A program made the translations under genes and the position numbers. 64,000 nt of DNA from Mucilaginibacter sp. (lineage in GTDB: Bacteria; Bacteroidota; Bacteroidia; Sphingobacteriales; Sphingobacteriaceae): contig NZ_JANYGH010000029.1 of assembly GCF_025362475.1 (NCBI RefSeq), forward strand, positions 85,356-149,355, given 5' to 3'. This document shows positions 9,037 through 17,291 of the stretch, one piece after another. Position 1 is the stretch's first letter, and each line of letters starts with the position of its first letter. The notes under the pieces were generated by a model that made no database searches, had not been told where the DNA came from, and saw only the letters and a list, made by a program, of their open reading frames with translations.

Positions 9037-9405
9037 ATGGAGATAATAGCCAAAATTTTAGTAGGACTCGTTGCAGTCGAACACTTATATATCCTTTATA
9101 TGGAAATGTTTGCCTGGGAAACACTTGGCCGAAAAACATTTAAGGGCGCTCTTCCCGATAGCTTATTCTCCCCAACAAAAGGGCTTGCTGCTAACCAGGG
9201 CTTGTATAATGGTTTTTTATCCGCGGGTCTTATCTGGACATTCTTCATTTCGGATAAATTATGGGCGTTTAACATCAGCGTGTTTTTCTTAAGCTGCGTA
9301 ATTACTGCAGGTTTATACGGAGCGCTTACAGCAAGCAAAAAAATATTTTTTTCACAGGCATTGCCAGCAATTATTGCTCTTGCTTTTGTGTTGCTTAGTA
9401 GGTAA
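9037..9405 (+). CDS. DUF1304 family membrane protein
   Basis: The 122-residue protein has four predicted transmembrane helices: residues about 4-24, 60-78, 81-99 and 104-121. The EHLYILYMEMFAWET segment followed by GLAANQGLYNGFLSAGL is the hallmark of the DUF1304 family (YqjF-like/epoxidase-annotated in some databases). Its function is not established. A moderately spaced Met start is directly preceded by an A-rich leader. It is followed after 61 bp by a small exported protein, which may be cotranscribed. Confidence 0.88.
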   Translation: MEIIAKILVGLVAVEHLYILYMEMFAWETLGRKTFKGALPDSLFSPTKGLAANQGLYNGFLSAGLIWTFFISDKLWAFNISVFFLSCVITAGLYGALTASKKIFFSQALPAIIALAFVLLSR

Positions 9406-9466
9406 TATGCTTTATGTGCGCTACTGCGTTGTTTATTACCGCATTACATATATATTCGGTCGCCTT

Positions 9467-9880
9467 ATGAAATCACTATTCACCTTAATGTTCATAGCTG
9501 TAATGACAACAGTTTGCGCCCAGGAGCAATCAACAATGAAAGTAAATCCTGACGCCCGGCAAAAGCTCAGCCAGTTTATTCAGCAATCGAAATTTGACGG
9601 CGAGCCTAATACCTCATTTAATGGTCTATCGAACCCCAAATTAAAACCTCAGTTGAATGCCCTTTTAAACCTGGCCGCGAAAGATTTTTTAGCAACAGTG
9701 AGTATGCATCCAACCGAAAAGAAATTCCAGGATAATATAAAAAAGGGTTTAGACAGGTTTAATACCTACGCTGATGAACTGGATACGGAAGACAAGGAAA
9801 GGATATGCCATTATTTTGAAGAGTTAATGGATTGCGTTGGACTGCAAAGTTCCAATGGTCTGTTAAATAAATGGATTTAG
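9467..9880 (+). CDS. exported DUF4844-like protein
   Basis: The start ATG at 9467 gives a clean signal peptide (MKSLFTLMFIAVMTTVCAQ) and a 137-residue product; longer in-frame extensions overlap the preceding gene and are not signal-like. The mature part has the pattern LSQFIQQSKFDGE, FNGLSNPKLKPQLN, and TEDKERICHYFEELMDCVGL with final SSNGLLNKW, which I recognise as resembling the DUF4844 family. The domain is all-alpha, with no catalytic motif visible. Function unknown; a periplasmic location is likely. Confidence 0.7.
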   Translation: MKSLFTLMFIAVMTTVCAQEQSTMKVNPDARQKLSQFIQQSKFDGEPNTSFNGLSNPKLKPQLNALLNLAAKDFLATVSMHPTEKKFQDNIKKGLDRFNTYADELDTEDKERICHYFEELMDCVGLQSSNGLLNKWI

Positions 9881-9940
9881 GGGTTTGACCCTGCAAAGAA
9901 GAATTAGGCTCAAAACGGCGATAATTTCAGGCTGATACCA

Positions 9941-10046
9941 GTTAATAACATAGCGCGTCACGAATACCCCAACGCACATGGCCGGCGCTGCATGCTCGTG
10001 TCAGTCAGCGTATGCGGCGTGGGGCTGCGGGCGGCGTACTCGTGAC
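9941..10046. repeat. intergenic palindromic repeat, copy 1
   Basis: Bases 9941-9998 match 53 of 58 positions in the copy at 10813-10870. The inner segment forms an inverted pair GTCACGAATAC (9957-9967) with GTACTCGTGAC (10036-10046), one mismatch. GC content is well above the neighbouring DNA. Confidence 0.75.
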
Positions 10047-10090
10047 TAAAGAGATTATACCCATAATTATAGGCCATAAAAGATAAAGAG

Positions 10091-10552
10091 ATGAAGAAAT
10101 TATTAATTATTTGTATTGCGCTCGGTGTTTCAACAAATAGTCTTTATGCTCAGAATAAAACCATTAAGGGAAGAGTGATCGATGATTTTTTGGAAACGAC
10201 CCCAGGAGTGCTAATTATGATTAATGACACTGTTGAAGTAGGCAAAACAGATCTAAACGGTTTTTTCCAAATAGAGATACCTGTTTCCGTGAAAAAAATA
10301 TTATTTAATACAGTTGGAATAGAGTTGGCATCTATAGAACTTGTAGATGAATGTGATGAAGTAGAGGTTGTAATGATGTTAAGAGATTCTTATGATTTTA
10401 TAAAGCTCAAGAAGATAGATAGACTTCGAATGAAAAGATTTAAGCAGCTGCCAGAATTACATAAAGAAGCATTTGAGAAAGGTATTTTTAAAACGGATAA
10501 GGCTTGTTATACACAAGAGTTTATACCTTATTATAAGAAAAAACAAAAGTGA
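10091..10552 (+). CDS. exported protein with carboxypeptidase-regulatory-like domain
   Basis: The 153-residue product has a signal peptide (MKKLLIICIALGVSTNSLYA) and a beta-sandwich typical of CarboxypepD_reg-like domains: TIKGRVIDDFLETTPGVLI, KTDLNGFFQIEIP and a VGIELASIEL strand. In Bacteroidota this domain usually begins TonB-dependent receptors, but here it stands alone with a basic tail (RLRMKRFKQLPELHKEAFEKG and PYYKKKQK). The gene is AT-richer than its neighbours and is flanked by two near-identical copies of a GC-rich repeat, which may indicate an inserted cassette. Function unknown. Confidence 0.75.
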   Translation: MKKLLIICIALGVSTNSLYAQNKTIKGRVIDDFLETTPGVLIMINDTVEVGKTDLNGFFQIEIPVSVKKILFNTVGIELASIELVDECDEVEVVMMLRDSYDFIKLKKIDRLRMKRFKQLPELHKEAFEKGIFKTDKACYTQEFIPYYKKKQK

Positions 10553-10690
10553 TATGAATTCCCTTTCGCTGTCACAAGCCAGGAGCCTTGGCAGCGGTTG
10601 ACTTAACCTCAGATGATCTTTAATTTTTCGTTATAAAGATTATAATTTTTATGTCAGGAATTGATCAACTACCATGTAATTGTGTCAAAG

Positions 10691-10722
10691 AAACGCCGGC
10701 AACTTTTTGATTGCCGGCGTTT
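10691..10722. terminator. hairpin terminator
   Basis: AAACGCCGGCAA (10691-10702) pairs perfectly with TTGCCGGCGTTT (10711-10722) around an 8-nt loop rich in T. It lies 140 bp after the carboxypeptidase-regulatory-like gene. Confidence 0.65.
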
Positions 10723-10812
10723 ATCTTGAACTAAGGGAAATTGAGAAGAGCTATTAAGCTTATAGCTCGTCGCAGCTTTTAGCCGGTGTAATATGCATCT
10801 AATTATCCAAAT

Positions 10813-10870
10813 GTTAACAACATAGCCCGTCACGAGTACCCCAACGCACATGTCCGGCGCTGCATTCTCG
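10813..10870. repeat. intergenic repeat, copy 2
   Basis: This 58-base copy differs from 9941-9998 at five positions. It keeps the CATAGC(C/G)CGTCACGA core and the CCGGCGCTGCAT segment, but lacks the second inverted arm of copy 1. Confidence 0.75.
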
Positions 10871-11085
10871 CGCCAAATGGTGTCGGGGAACTTTACGACC
10901 ATAACGGAAAGTCTACTTTTCACATCACCGTGTCCGGTCAGATCAATTTTGCAGCGCATTTAAAAAAAACACATACAACTATTCAAAAATATCGAAAATG
11001 CATTAGCTTAAACAAATCAACTAATTAAACCCCGGCGAAAATGCAGAAAAACGCCGGAGTAATAATTTATGTGCAGTTTAACTGT
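10871..11085. other. intergenic region, no gene seen
   Basis: Together with 10553-10812 this forms a gene-free stretch. Apart from the terminator and repeat listed separately it holds an AT-rich tract (10960-11025) and a CCGGCG/CGCCGG hairpin (11032-11057) that could terminate the small minus-strand gene that follows. Confidence 0.4.
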
Positions 11086-11313
11086 TTATTTATAAACCAG
11101 AATCACCAGTTCAAGTACCTTTACATAACTCAAAACGATCTTTGACCGCACCGCATTGAGCTGTTTTTTACAGATCCGGAAAATGTTGCGGTGATTGGTG
11201 CTATCCTTGTCCATCAGGTCGTAACACTCTGTAACTTCTTTTACGACGCTTTTCTTGATTTGTTCATCGAGCCAGGTCTTGACCTTTGCATTCAACGCTG
11301 CTTTATTAAACAT
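11086..11313 (-). CDS. small hypothetical protein
   Basis: A 75-residue frame begins MFNKAALNAKVKTWLDEQ and continues with a charged, helix-forming sequence ending in a hydrophobic tail (VLSYVKVLELVILVY). Codon use and the AGCAGG just before the ATG make it plausible, and a GC-rich hairpin lies after its stop. I recognise no family. It could be a spurious frame. Confidence 0.4.
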   Translation of the reverse strand: MFNKAALNAKVKTWLDEQIKKSVVKEVTECYDLMDKDSTNHRNIFRICKKQLNAVRSKIVLSYVKVLELVILVYK

Positions 11314-11448
11314 CCTGCTACTTTACTTTATAATAGCACTAATATACGGCTATTTGAATTCAGCACCCCGGATTATCTAAATGATCAAACACATGCTAAA
11401 GGGCATGACCTATAATCTTAAGGCTTTAGAGATTTATGCTCCATGATA

Positions 11449-12966
11449 TTATCGCGAATTGACTACGATAAAGTCTTTGATAGCTTGTGTGCTAATCAAT
11501 ACAGAATTAGCTCTGCTAAAGCGTGCTATATTAATGCCTATGAAATGATTCTGCATATCAAATACAGGGCCTCCGCATTGTTCGGGGCGCAAGATCAGGT
11601 CGGTACTGTAAATATTCCTGAACCCATCATTACGCTGGCTGCTGCCACCGGCAAAATGGTAAGCCGGATGATCATGAACTATTAATGGCGGATAAGTGAG
11701 CACGACGCTTTTCAATATGTTTTTTGAGCCTCTTTGCAGTTTAAGTTGCAGTGTGTCGCCTGGCCAATGAGCTTTCAATGAGTCATTCAGACCAGGGATT
11801 ATATCCCCGGAGCGAATATCCAGCTGCGCCGCCGGTGAACCAGGGCGAACAAAATAAATTTTTTCAGGGCTGCTGCCATGTTGAGGTGTAGCGCCTAAAA
11901 AGCCGGCACTATTAATTTTTCGAAGGCCGATCGGGCCACCGCTAACTATACCTGTCACCACTGAATCTATTACGGGTGCAAACAAGACCTCCCCAGGATC
12001 GGGGCTGATGATCTGCTTAATTTTTAGGCCCTTAAGCTTTTGCGCCGGACGGATCAACACAAGGTCATGTTCTTTGTCCCGCGCTATTACTATGCCCGGT
12101 TTACCAAGAATAAAAACTGAATCGCCGACTATTGAACTCTTTGAAACTACGAACGATTGAATCACTGTCCCAAGCACTGTTTGCGCTTTACCATCTAACC
12201 GACTTGTGATCCTGACACAGGTACCGGTATAAGTTCCGGCTTTGGGCCAGGTAAACTCCAGAGTTCTATTATCTTTCTGGACGGTGTCTGCCCGCTCAGG
12301 CCAGTTTCGATAAATAACCGGTTTCTGTAGCGCCGACCAATATTCCTGGTACAAATTTACTGGCACATCATAATTTTCCGATTCCGGGATTCCGATCGCA
12401 CTGTGTAACCCTATGAGCTCTCCACTTAAATTAAAGAGAGGACCGCCTGAATCACCTGGTTCCATCAAAGCTGTTGACCGGATAAATCCGCGGCTATTCA
12501 ATGGTTCGATAACCTTGCCAAGACGAATAGTGGGCTGTTCCTGGTCAAGGCTTTCAGGGTAGGCAATGCTAAGGCAGGGTTGATCCTTATGCAGATCAGC
12601 TAAACTCATCACTACTCCCGGATGGTTTGTGCCTTTCAAAATTCTCATGAGCGCTACGTCAGGACGTGTTTTGTCTTCAGACAATTCAATCTTTCCCAGC
12701 GCCTCCGCGATGGTTTCTTCACCGTTTGGAAAAAAGATTTTGTAGGTGCTGCCGGGCGTAATAACATGAGCGGCTGTAAGGATATAATTGCCTTTTACCA
12801 CTACGCCACTGAACTGTGCACTGGTGCGTTGTTGTTGCAAAGTATCGAAACCCCATATACGGACACAGGCGGGCCGGACTTTATCCACTGTTGATTTAAG
12901 ATCCTGAGCAGCTGCATAACGGTTAATTATGAAACTACACAGGATCAGGAGAAAGCGTGACTGCAT
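11449..12966 (-). CDS. exported serine protease with a second, degenerate trypsin fold
   Basis: From ATG 12966 the product has 505 residues with a signal peptide (MQSRFLLILCSFIINRYAAA). Domain 1 (about 25-215) is a complete HtrA/trypsin fold: TAAH (His67), RPDVALM (Asp103) and EPGDSGGPLF (Ser173). Domain 2 (about 235-505) keeps strand motifs such as EHDLVLIRP, but the His position reads VVSKSSIV and the nucleophile loop reads PEQCGGPVFD. The usual Ser is thus Cys and no catalytic His is visible. A PDZ-like segment (YFVRPGSPAAQLDIRSGDII) is inserted. The start lies one base after the stop of the TlpA-like gene, so the two are translationally coupled. Likely role: periplasmic protein quality control. 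Confidence 0.82.
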   Translation of the reverse strand: MQSRFLLILCSFIINRYAAAQDLKSTVDKVRPACVRIWGFDTLQQQRTSAQFSGVVVKGNYILTAAHVITPGSTYKIFFPNGEETIAEALGKIELSEDKTRPDVALMRILKGTNHPGVVMSLADLHKDQPCLSIAYPESLDQEQPTIRLGKVIEPLNSRGFIRSTALMEPGDSGGPLFNLSGELIGLHSAIGIPESENYDVPVNLYQEYWSALQKPVIYRNWPERADTVQKDNRTLEFTWPKAGTYTGTCVRITSRLDGKAQTVLGTVIQSFVVSKSSIVGDSVFILGKPGIVIARDKEHDLVLIRPAQKLKGLKIKQIISPDPGEVLFAPVIDSVVTGIVSGGPIGLRKINSAGFLGATPQHGSSPEKIYFVRPGSPAAQLDIRSGDIIPGLNDSLKAHWPGDTLQLKLQRGSKNILKSVVLTYPPLIVHDHPAYHFAGGSSQRNDGFRNIYSTDLILRPEQCGGPVFDMQNHFIGINIARFSRANSVLISTQAIKDFIVVNSR

Positions 12967-12967
12967 C

Positions 12968-14095
12968 TTAATTCTTAAAAAGTTCTGCCAGTTTTTTATT
13001 AAGATCTTCACCGCGAAGATTGGTGCTGATGAGTTTGCCTTCACGATCTACCAGGAAGGTTGCAGGTATCGCTGAAACACCATAAAGACGGGCGACGCTG
13101 TTGCTGCTGCCATTCAGATCACTGACTTGCTGCCATCCCATGCCTTCCTGCTGCACAGCCTTCAGCCATTTGTCACGGCTGCTGTCCAGTGATACAGATA
13201 GGATCTCGAACCCTTTATCTTTATACATTTTATACTGGCTCAAGAGGTTTGGGATCTCCTGGCGGCAAGGTGAACACCAGCTGGCCCAGAAATCAACCAG
13301 CACGATCTTGCCTTTATAGCTGGCTAAAGAAACCGCTTTACCTGCCGGGTTTACTTGTGTGAAAACTGGTGCAGCCGCTCCAATTTTAAGGCGGTAATGC
13401 GCCTCTATAAGCTCCTTGATGGACTTGCCATTATCTGTTGCCTGGATTGCCGGGCTGAAGGTTTTGAATACCTGTTCGGCTATCGTAACAGTTTTATCAT
13501 TTGCAGCGGTACCGAACAGCGCAACCGGTGCAAAGAAAGAATCCGGATGGGTTTTGGCGAACTCCAGGTTATTGACTTGAAGATCAGCAACCATTTTATA
13601 GTGGTGGCGAGCCACCTGGTTGGTGAACGCGGTATCGTTCACAAGTTCGGGTGCAGCAGCGATCTCCGCATTGGAAATATGGTCAATATCCCATGGCATC
13701 GGACCTACGGCTTTCACATAAGCCGAATATTCTTCATAGGTTTTAGAACCGCTCATTCGCGCGTTTGCCAAAGAGTCCTTAGAGTCAATATTCAGCGTTT
13801 CGTTTGCAAAATTAAAATAGATAACATCCCCGCCATGAGTAGCGATTTCACGTCCAAGGCCTTTATGATCAAGTGCTAACCGTACTGAACTGTAGGGATT
13901 CATTTGACCGGTAAAGTGAAAAGTCCCGCTGGCCAATGTAGTCGAATCCTCATGACCTTTACCATCTGTCATAAAGCTTAAATAAACTTTTTTACCGTTG
14001 AGATTACCAATCTGCCCGTTAATAGTAAAGTGGGAAGTTTGTGCCGCAGCGTTCAATGCAGCCATGCTTAAAATAATGCTTAATAGTTTTTTCAT
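12968..14095 (-). CDS. TlpA-like thiol:disulfide oxidoreductase with DUF4369 domain
   Basis: The 375-residue protein has a signal peptide (MKKLLSIILSMAALNAAAQ), an N-terminal DUF4369 domain (TINGQIGNLNGKKVYLSF, residues about 22-110), a helical middle, and a C-terminal AhpC/TSA-Redoxin fold from about residue 235. The active site is WASWCSPCRQE, with the cis-Pro loop VSAIPATFLVD. It should act in the periplasm as a reductant or isomerase for disulfides. It is the first gene of a two-gene operon with the trypsin-like protein; the pairing suggests handling of misfolded or oxidised exported proteins. Confidence 0.92.
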   Translation of the reverse strand: MKKLLSIILSMAALNAAAQTSHFTINGQIGNLNGKKVYLSFMTDGKGHEDSTTLASGTFHFTGQMNPYSSVRLALDHKGLGREIATHGGDVIYFNFANETLNIDSKDSLANARMSGSKTYEEYSAYVKAVGPMPWDIDHISNAEIAAAPELVNDTAFTNQVARHHYKMVADLQVNNLEFAKTHPDSFFAPVALFGTAANDKTVTIAEQVFKTFSPAIQATDNGKSIKELIEAHYRLKIGAAAPVFTQVNPAGKAVSLASYKGKIVLVDFWASWCSPCRQEIPNLLSQYKMYKDKGFEILSVSLDSSRDKWLKAVQQEGMGWQQVSDLNGSSNSVARLYGVSAIPATFLVDREGKLISTNLRGEDLNKKLAELFKN

Positions 14096-14352
14096 ACATT
14101 TTTTGTGAAATCCTTTTAATACATGATCTCCGAAAACGAAAAGAGCCCATCAGGTGCAAAACTTTATTTCGCTATCTTGATTAACAGGAAGTCAATCTCT
14201 ACTTCTGTTCAATAAATTGACCAGGTGAATCCTATCAAGAACTGACGAAGCCATGCGGTTTTCAAGCCATTCAAAGTCCCAGTAAAAACGCATAACCTCT
14301 AGGCAGCCCGTGAAAACCTATTTTAGGAGCGAACACTCACCTGTACACCTGT
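14096..14352. other. intergenic region
   Basis: 257 bases separate two minus-strand operons. I see no reading frame, repeat or clear terminator hairpin; the part next to 14095 should hold the promoter of the TlpA-like gene. Confidence 0.4.
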
Positions 14353-17076
14353 TTAATACCCTTTCTTCCGGGTAATTCCCGGCTTCCTGCTTTTTTTACT
14401 TTCATTAACCTCACCAACGCCTTCGGCCCCATAGCTCCTGGCCATTTTGGCAATGCGTTCTTCCATGGTTTCGGTGGTTAGTCGTTCCCTTCCCAGGCTG
14501 TCAACCATAATAGGGAACGCGAATGGGGTAGGGCGTTCAATCGTTTTCAGGATAATGGTTTGGGTGCCAATGCGCTGTAAGGCAGCCCTCAACCTAAATT
14601 CTTCCAACTGAAAAGCCAGGGCCTCATTATAGGCCTGCCGTACCAGCAAATTATTTGGCTCGTACTCGCTAAACACCTCGAACAGTAGCGAGGTAGATGC
14701 CTGCAAATGCTTGTTCTTCACCTGCTGACCGGGGTAACCTGTAAATACCAGTCCGCCGATATGGGCGATATCCCTGAAACGGCGGCGGGCCATTTCGTTG
14801 GCATTCAGGCTGTGCTGAATATCATCTATCAGGTTATCTATAGAAAAAAAACTGGTATCTTCCAGCACCCGCTCAATGGGTACGTCCTCATCGGTAAGCA
14901 GCTCGAAGCCATAATCATTCATGGCGATAGAGAAGCTGGCATTCTTGATCTTGCTGATGCGATAGGCCAGTAGTGATGCCATGCCTTCATGCACCAACCG
15001 CCCCTCAAACGGATAAAACAACAGGTGATGCCCTTGGCGCGATTTAAACGATTCAATCAAAAACTCATGGCTCTGCGGCAAATGCGACAGTTCCTGCTGT
15101 AATTTAAATAAAGGTTTAAGGGCTATCACTTCTATATCCTTCTCGATACCATGAGCAACCTCATCCAGCTTATCACGAAATACAGCCGATAGTTGAGAAG
15201 ACAAAGGCATGCGGCCACCATTCCAACTCGGTATAAGCCCCTTGGTTGAATTTGATTTTTTAACATAGGCAGTCATCTCCTTCACCCTGATAAACTCCAG
15301 GCTACGGCCTGCAAACCAAAAGGTACTGCCCGGTTTGAGCTTGGATACAAAGGATTCTTCGATGGTGCCTAAACTGCCCCCGCTAAGCCATTTTACCCTG
15401 ATGCTTAATTCGCTGGTAATAGTGCCTATACTTAACCTGTGCCGCATAGCCACCCGGCGGCTGTTCACCTTATATAAGCCGTCCTCAATCTCCACCTTTA
15501 AAAACTCATCGTACTGGGCCAACGTTTTGCCGCCGCTGGTTATAAACTCCAAAAGCTCGCCAAATTCCTTGCTGGTGAGGTCGGCAAAGGCATAGGTGCC
15601 TTTTACTTCTTTAAACAGTTCGTCGGCCCTGAAACCATCCGATACCGCCAGCGTAACCATATACTGGATCAGTACATCCATAGTAAGCAGCATCGGGTCG
15701 CGGCTTTCAAAAATGCCTTTCTTGATGCCTTCCTTAAGCGCTGCGCCTTCCAAAAGCTCCAGTGAGTGGGTGGGTACAAAATACGCTCTTGATACGGCCC
15801 CCGGGTGGTGGCCGCTTCGCCCGGCACGCTGCATAAAGCGGGCAACACCTTTGGGGCTGCCCACCTGTACCACAGTATCAACCGGCCTGAAATCAACCCC
15901 AAGATCCAGGCTCGAAGTGCATACTACAACTTTCAGCGCCTCGGCGTGCAGGGCCTGCTCAACCCAGTTGCGTAACTCGTTATCCAGCGAGCCGTGGTGC
16001 ATGGCCATGATACCGGCATACTCCGGGTAATTATCTAAAATAGCATGATACCAGATCTCTGATTGCGAACGGGTGTTGGTAAATATCAGCGTAGTTTTAC
16101 TGCGGGCCACTATCTCCATTACCTGCGGCAGCAATTTTAAGCCGATATGCCCCGCCCAGGAATAATTTTCGACGTTATCCGGGATGATGGATTTTATCTC
16201 CAGTTTTTTTTCCAGGTTGGCCCGTACCATTTTAACCTGCTCCGGAGGAAAATCGTTACCTAATAAAACCTCGGCTGCCTGCTCCAGGTTGCCAATGGTG
16301 GCACTGATACCCCAGATTTTGAGTTGGCGGTTGGCGGTTTGCAGTGGGCAGGTCTCAGTTGGCAGTGGGCAGTTGGCAGAGGGCAGTTCTGGATTTGCAG
16401 TCTTATGCAGAGATTTATCTTGATTTTTTTTTTCCGCTGCTAACTGAGGACTGCTGTCTGCTAACTCTTCACCTCCCATTGCCGGCTGCTCCCTGTTAAC
16501 TGCTAACTGAGAACTGCCAAGAGAGGCAAGCGCTTTAAGCCGGGACAAACCCAACTCCACCTGTACACCTCGTTTAGTGCCTAACAGTTCATGCCACTCA
16601 TCAATGACCACTACCTGTAAGCTGTTGAATATTTTGGGATATTCCTTTTGAGCCAACATCAGGTGCAGGCTCTCGGGTGTGGTGAGCAGTACTTCTGGCA
16701 ACTTTTTCTTGAGGGCTGCTTTTTCTGCAGCCGGGGTGTCACCTGTTCGGGTAGCAATGCGCCAGGGTAATCCCATTTCATCGCAGGCTTCCTGCATGGC
16801 TTTACGGATATCGTTGGTTAAAGCCCGCAGCGGGGTTATCCACAGCATGAGTAAGCCGTTGTTTTTTTGCGTAGTATAGGTATCTGGGTGTTTATTAATA
16901 AAATCGGCCAGGAAGGGTAAAAACAAGGCATAGGTTTTACCGCTGCCGGTAGGCGCGTTCAGCAAACCCGAATAGCCGGCAAGATAGGTAGTCTCCATTT
17001 CCTGCTGAAACGGGAACTGATGCCAGTTTTTTTGCTTGTACCATTGCTGTATAACCTGCCGGCCTTTTCCTATCAT
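14353..17076 (-). CDS. Lhr-type DEXH-box helicase (ligase-associated type) with in-frame insertion
   Basis: The 907-residue protein has Walker A NAPTGSGKTYALFLP, DEWH box VVIDEWHELLG, motif III ISATIGN, motif VI QRAGRSGHHPG and a long C-terminal Lhr region ending GRERLTTETMEERIAKM. This is the architecture of the ligase-associated Lhr subgroup (usual length about 810-830). The excess is explained by about 70 residues (about 183-251) between the DEWH and SATIGN motifs that read as low-complexity sequence (EQPAMGGEELADSSPQLAAE, NPELPSANCPLPTETCPLQT) and are encoded by an inverted-repeat element. The rest of the protein is intact, so activity may be retained. Presumed role: ATP-dependent 3'-5' translocation on DNA in repair; its usual partner genes are not adjacent. 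Confidence 0.9.
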   Translation of the reverse strand: MIGKGRQVIQQWYKQKNWHQFPFQQEMETTYLAGYSGLLNAPTGSGKTYALFLPFLADFINKHPDTYTTQKNNGLLMLWITPLRALTNDIRKAMQEACDEMGLPWRIATRTGDTPAAEKAALKKKLPEVLLTTPESLHLMLAQKEYPKIFNSLQVVVIDEWHELLGTKRGVQVELGLSRLKALASLGSSQLAVNREQPAMGGEELADSSPQLAAEKKNQDKSLHKTANPELPSANCPLPTETCPLQTANRQLKIWGISATIGNLEQAAEVLLGNDFPPEQVKMVRANLEKKLEIKSIIPDNVENYSWAGHIGLKLLPQVMEIVARSKTTLIFTNTRSQSEIWYHAILDNYPEYAGIMAMHHGSLDNELRNWVEQALHAEALKVVVCTSSLDLGVDFRPVDTVVQVGSPKGVARFMQRAGRSGHHPGAVSRAYFVPTHSLELLEGAALKEGIKKGIFESRDPMLLTMDVLIQYMVTLAVSDGFRADELFKEVKGTYAFADLTSKEFGELLEFITSGGKTLAQYDEFLKVEIEDGLYKVNSRRVAMRHRLSIGTITSELSIRVKWLSGGSLGTIEESFVSKLKPGSTFWFAGRSLEFIRVKEMTAYVKKSNSTKGLIPSWNGGRMPLSSQLSAVFRDKLDEVAHGIEKDIEVIALKPLFKLQQELSHLPQSHEFLIESFKSRQGHHLLFYPFEGRLVHEGMASLLAYRISKIKNASFSIAMNDYGFELLTDEDVPIERVLEDTSFFSIDNLIDDIQHSLNANEMARRRFRDIAHIGGLVFTGYPGQQVKNKHLQASTSLLFEVFSEYEPNNLLVRQAYNEALAFQLEEFRLRAALQRIGTQTIILKTIERPTPFAFPIMVDSLGRERLTTETMEERIAKMARSYGAEGVGEVNESKKSRKPGITRKKGY
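16322..16530. repeat. word-type repeat element inserted in frame in the helicase gene
   Basis: The left arm (about 16322-16388) is made of degenerate copies of GCAGTTGGCAGTGGGCAG. The right arm (about 16438-16528) carries the complementary words (CTGCTAACTGAGGACTGC, GTTAACTGCTAACTGAGAAC). The middle is T-rich (16420-16433). The unit is a multiple of three in effect and leaves the helicase frame open. Similar word-type palindromes in this window are otherwise intergenic. Confidence 0.75.
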
Positions 17077-17291
17077 CGTTTAATTAACAAAGGAATAACA
17101 CTTTAGTTGGATAATCAAAAAATTAGCGTGCCGCAAGAGGTTATTTCTGTACGTGACCTGATTTACCCGCCATGGTTGTATACATGGGCTCCATAGGTGT
17201 AAGTAGCTTATGATTACCTTAATATTAAAAAATAGCAGGATGCGCGTTAGAGGTAGTATAATTTCGGGCGGAGAAATTACACCTTGCCATT

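Noticed and set aside
10669..10959. 96-codon minus-strand frame
   Set aside because: It runs through the terminator hairpin and the repeat copy, both noncoding; no signal, motif or ribosome site supports it.
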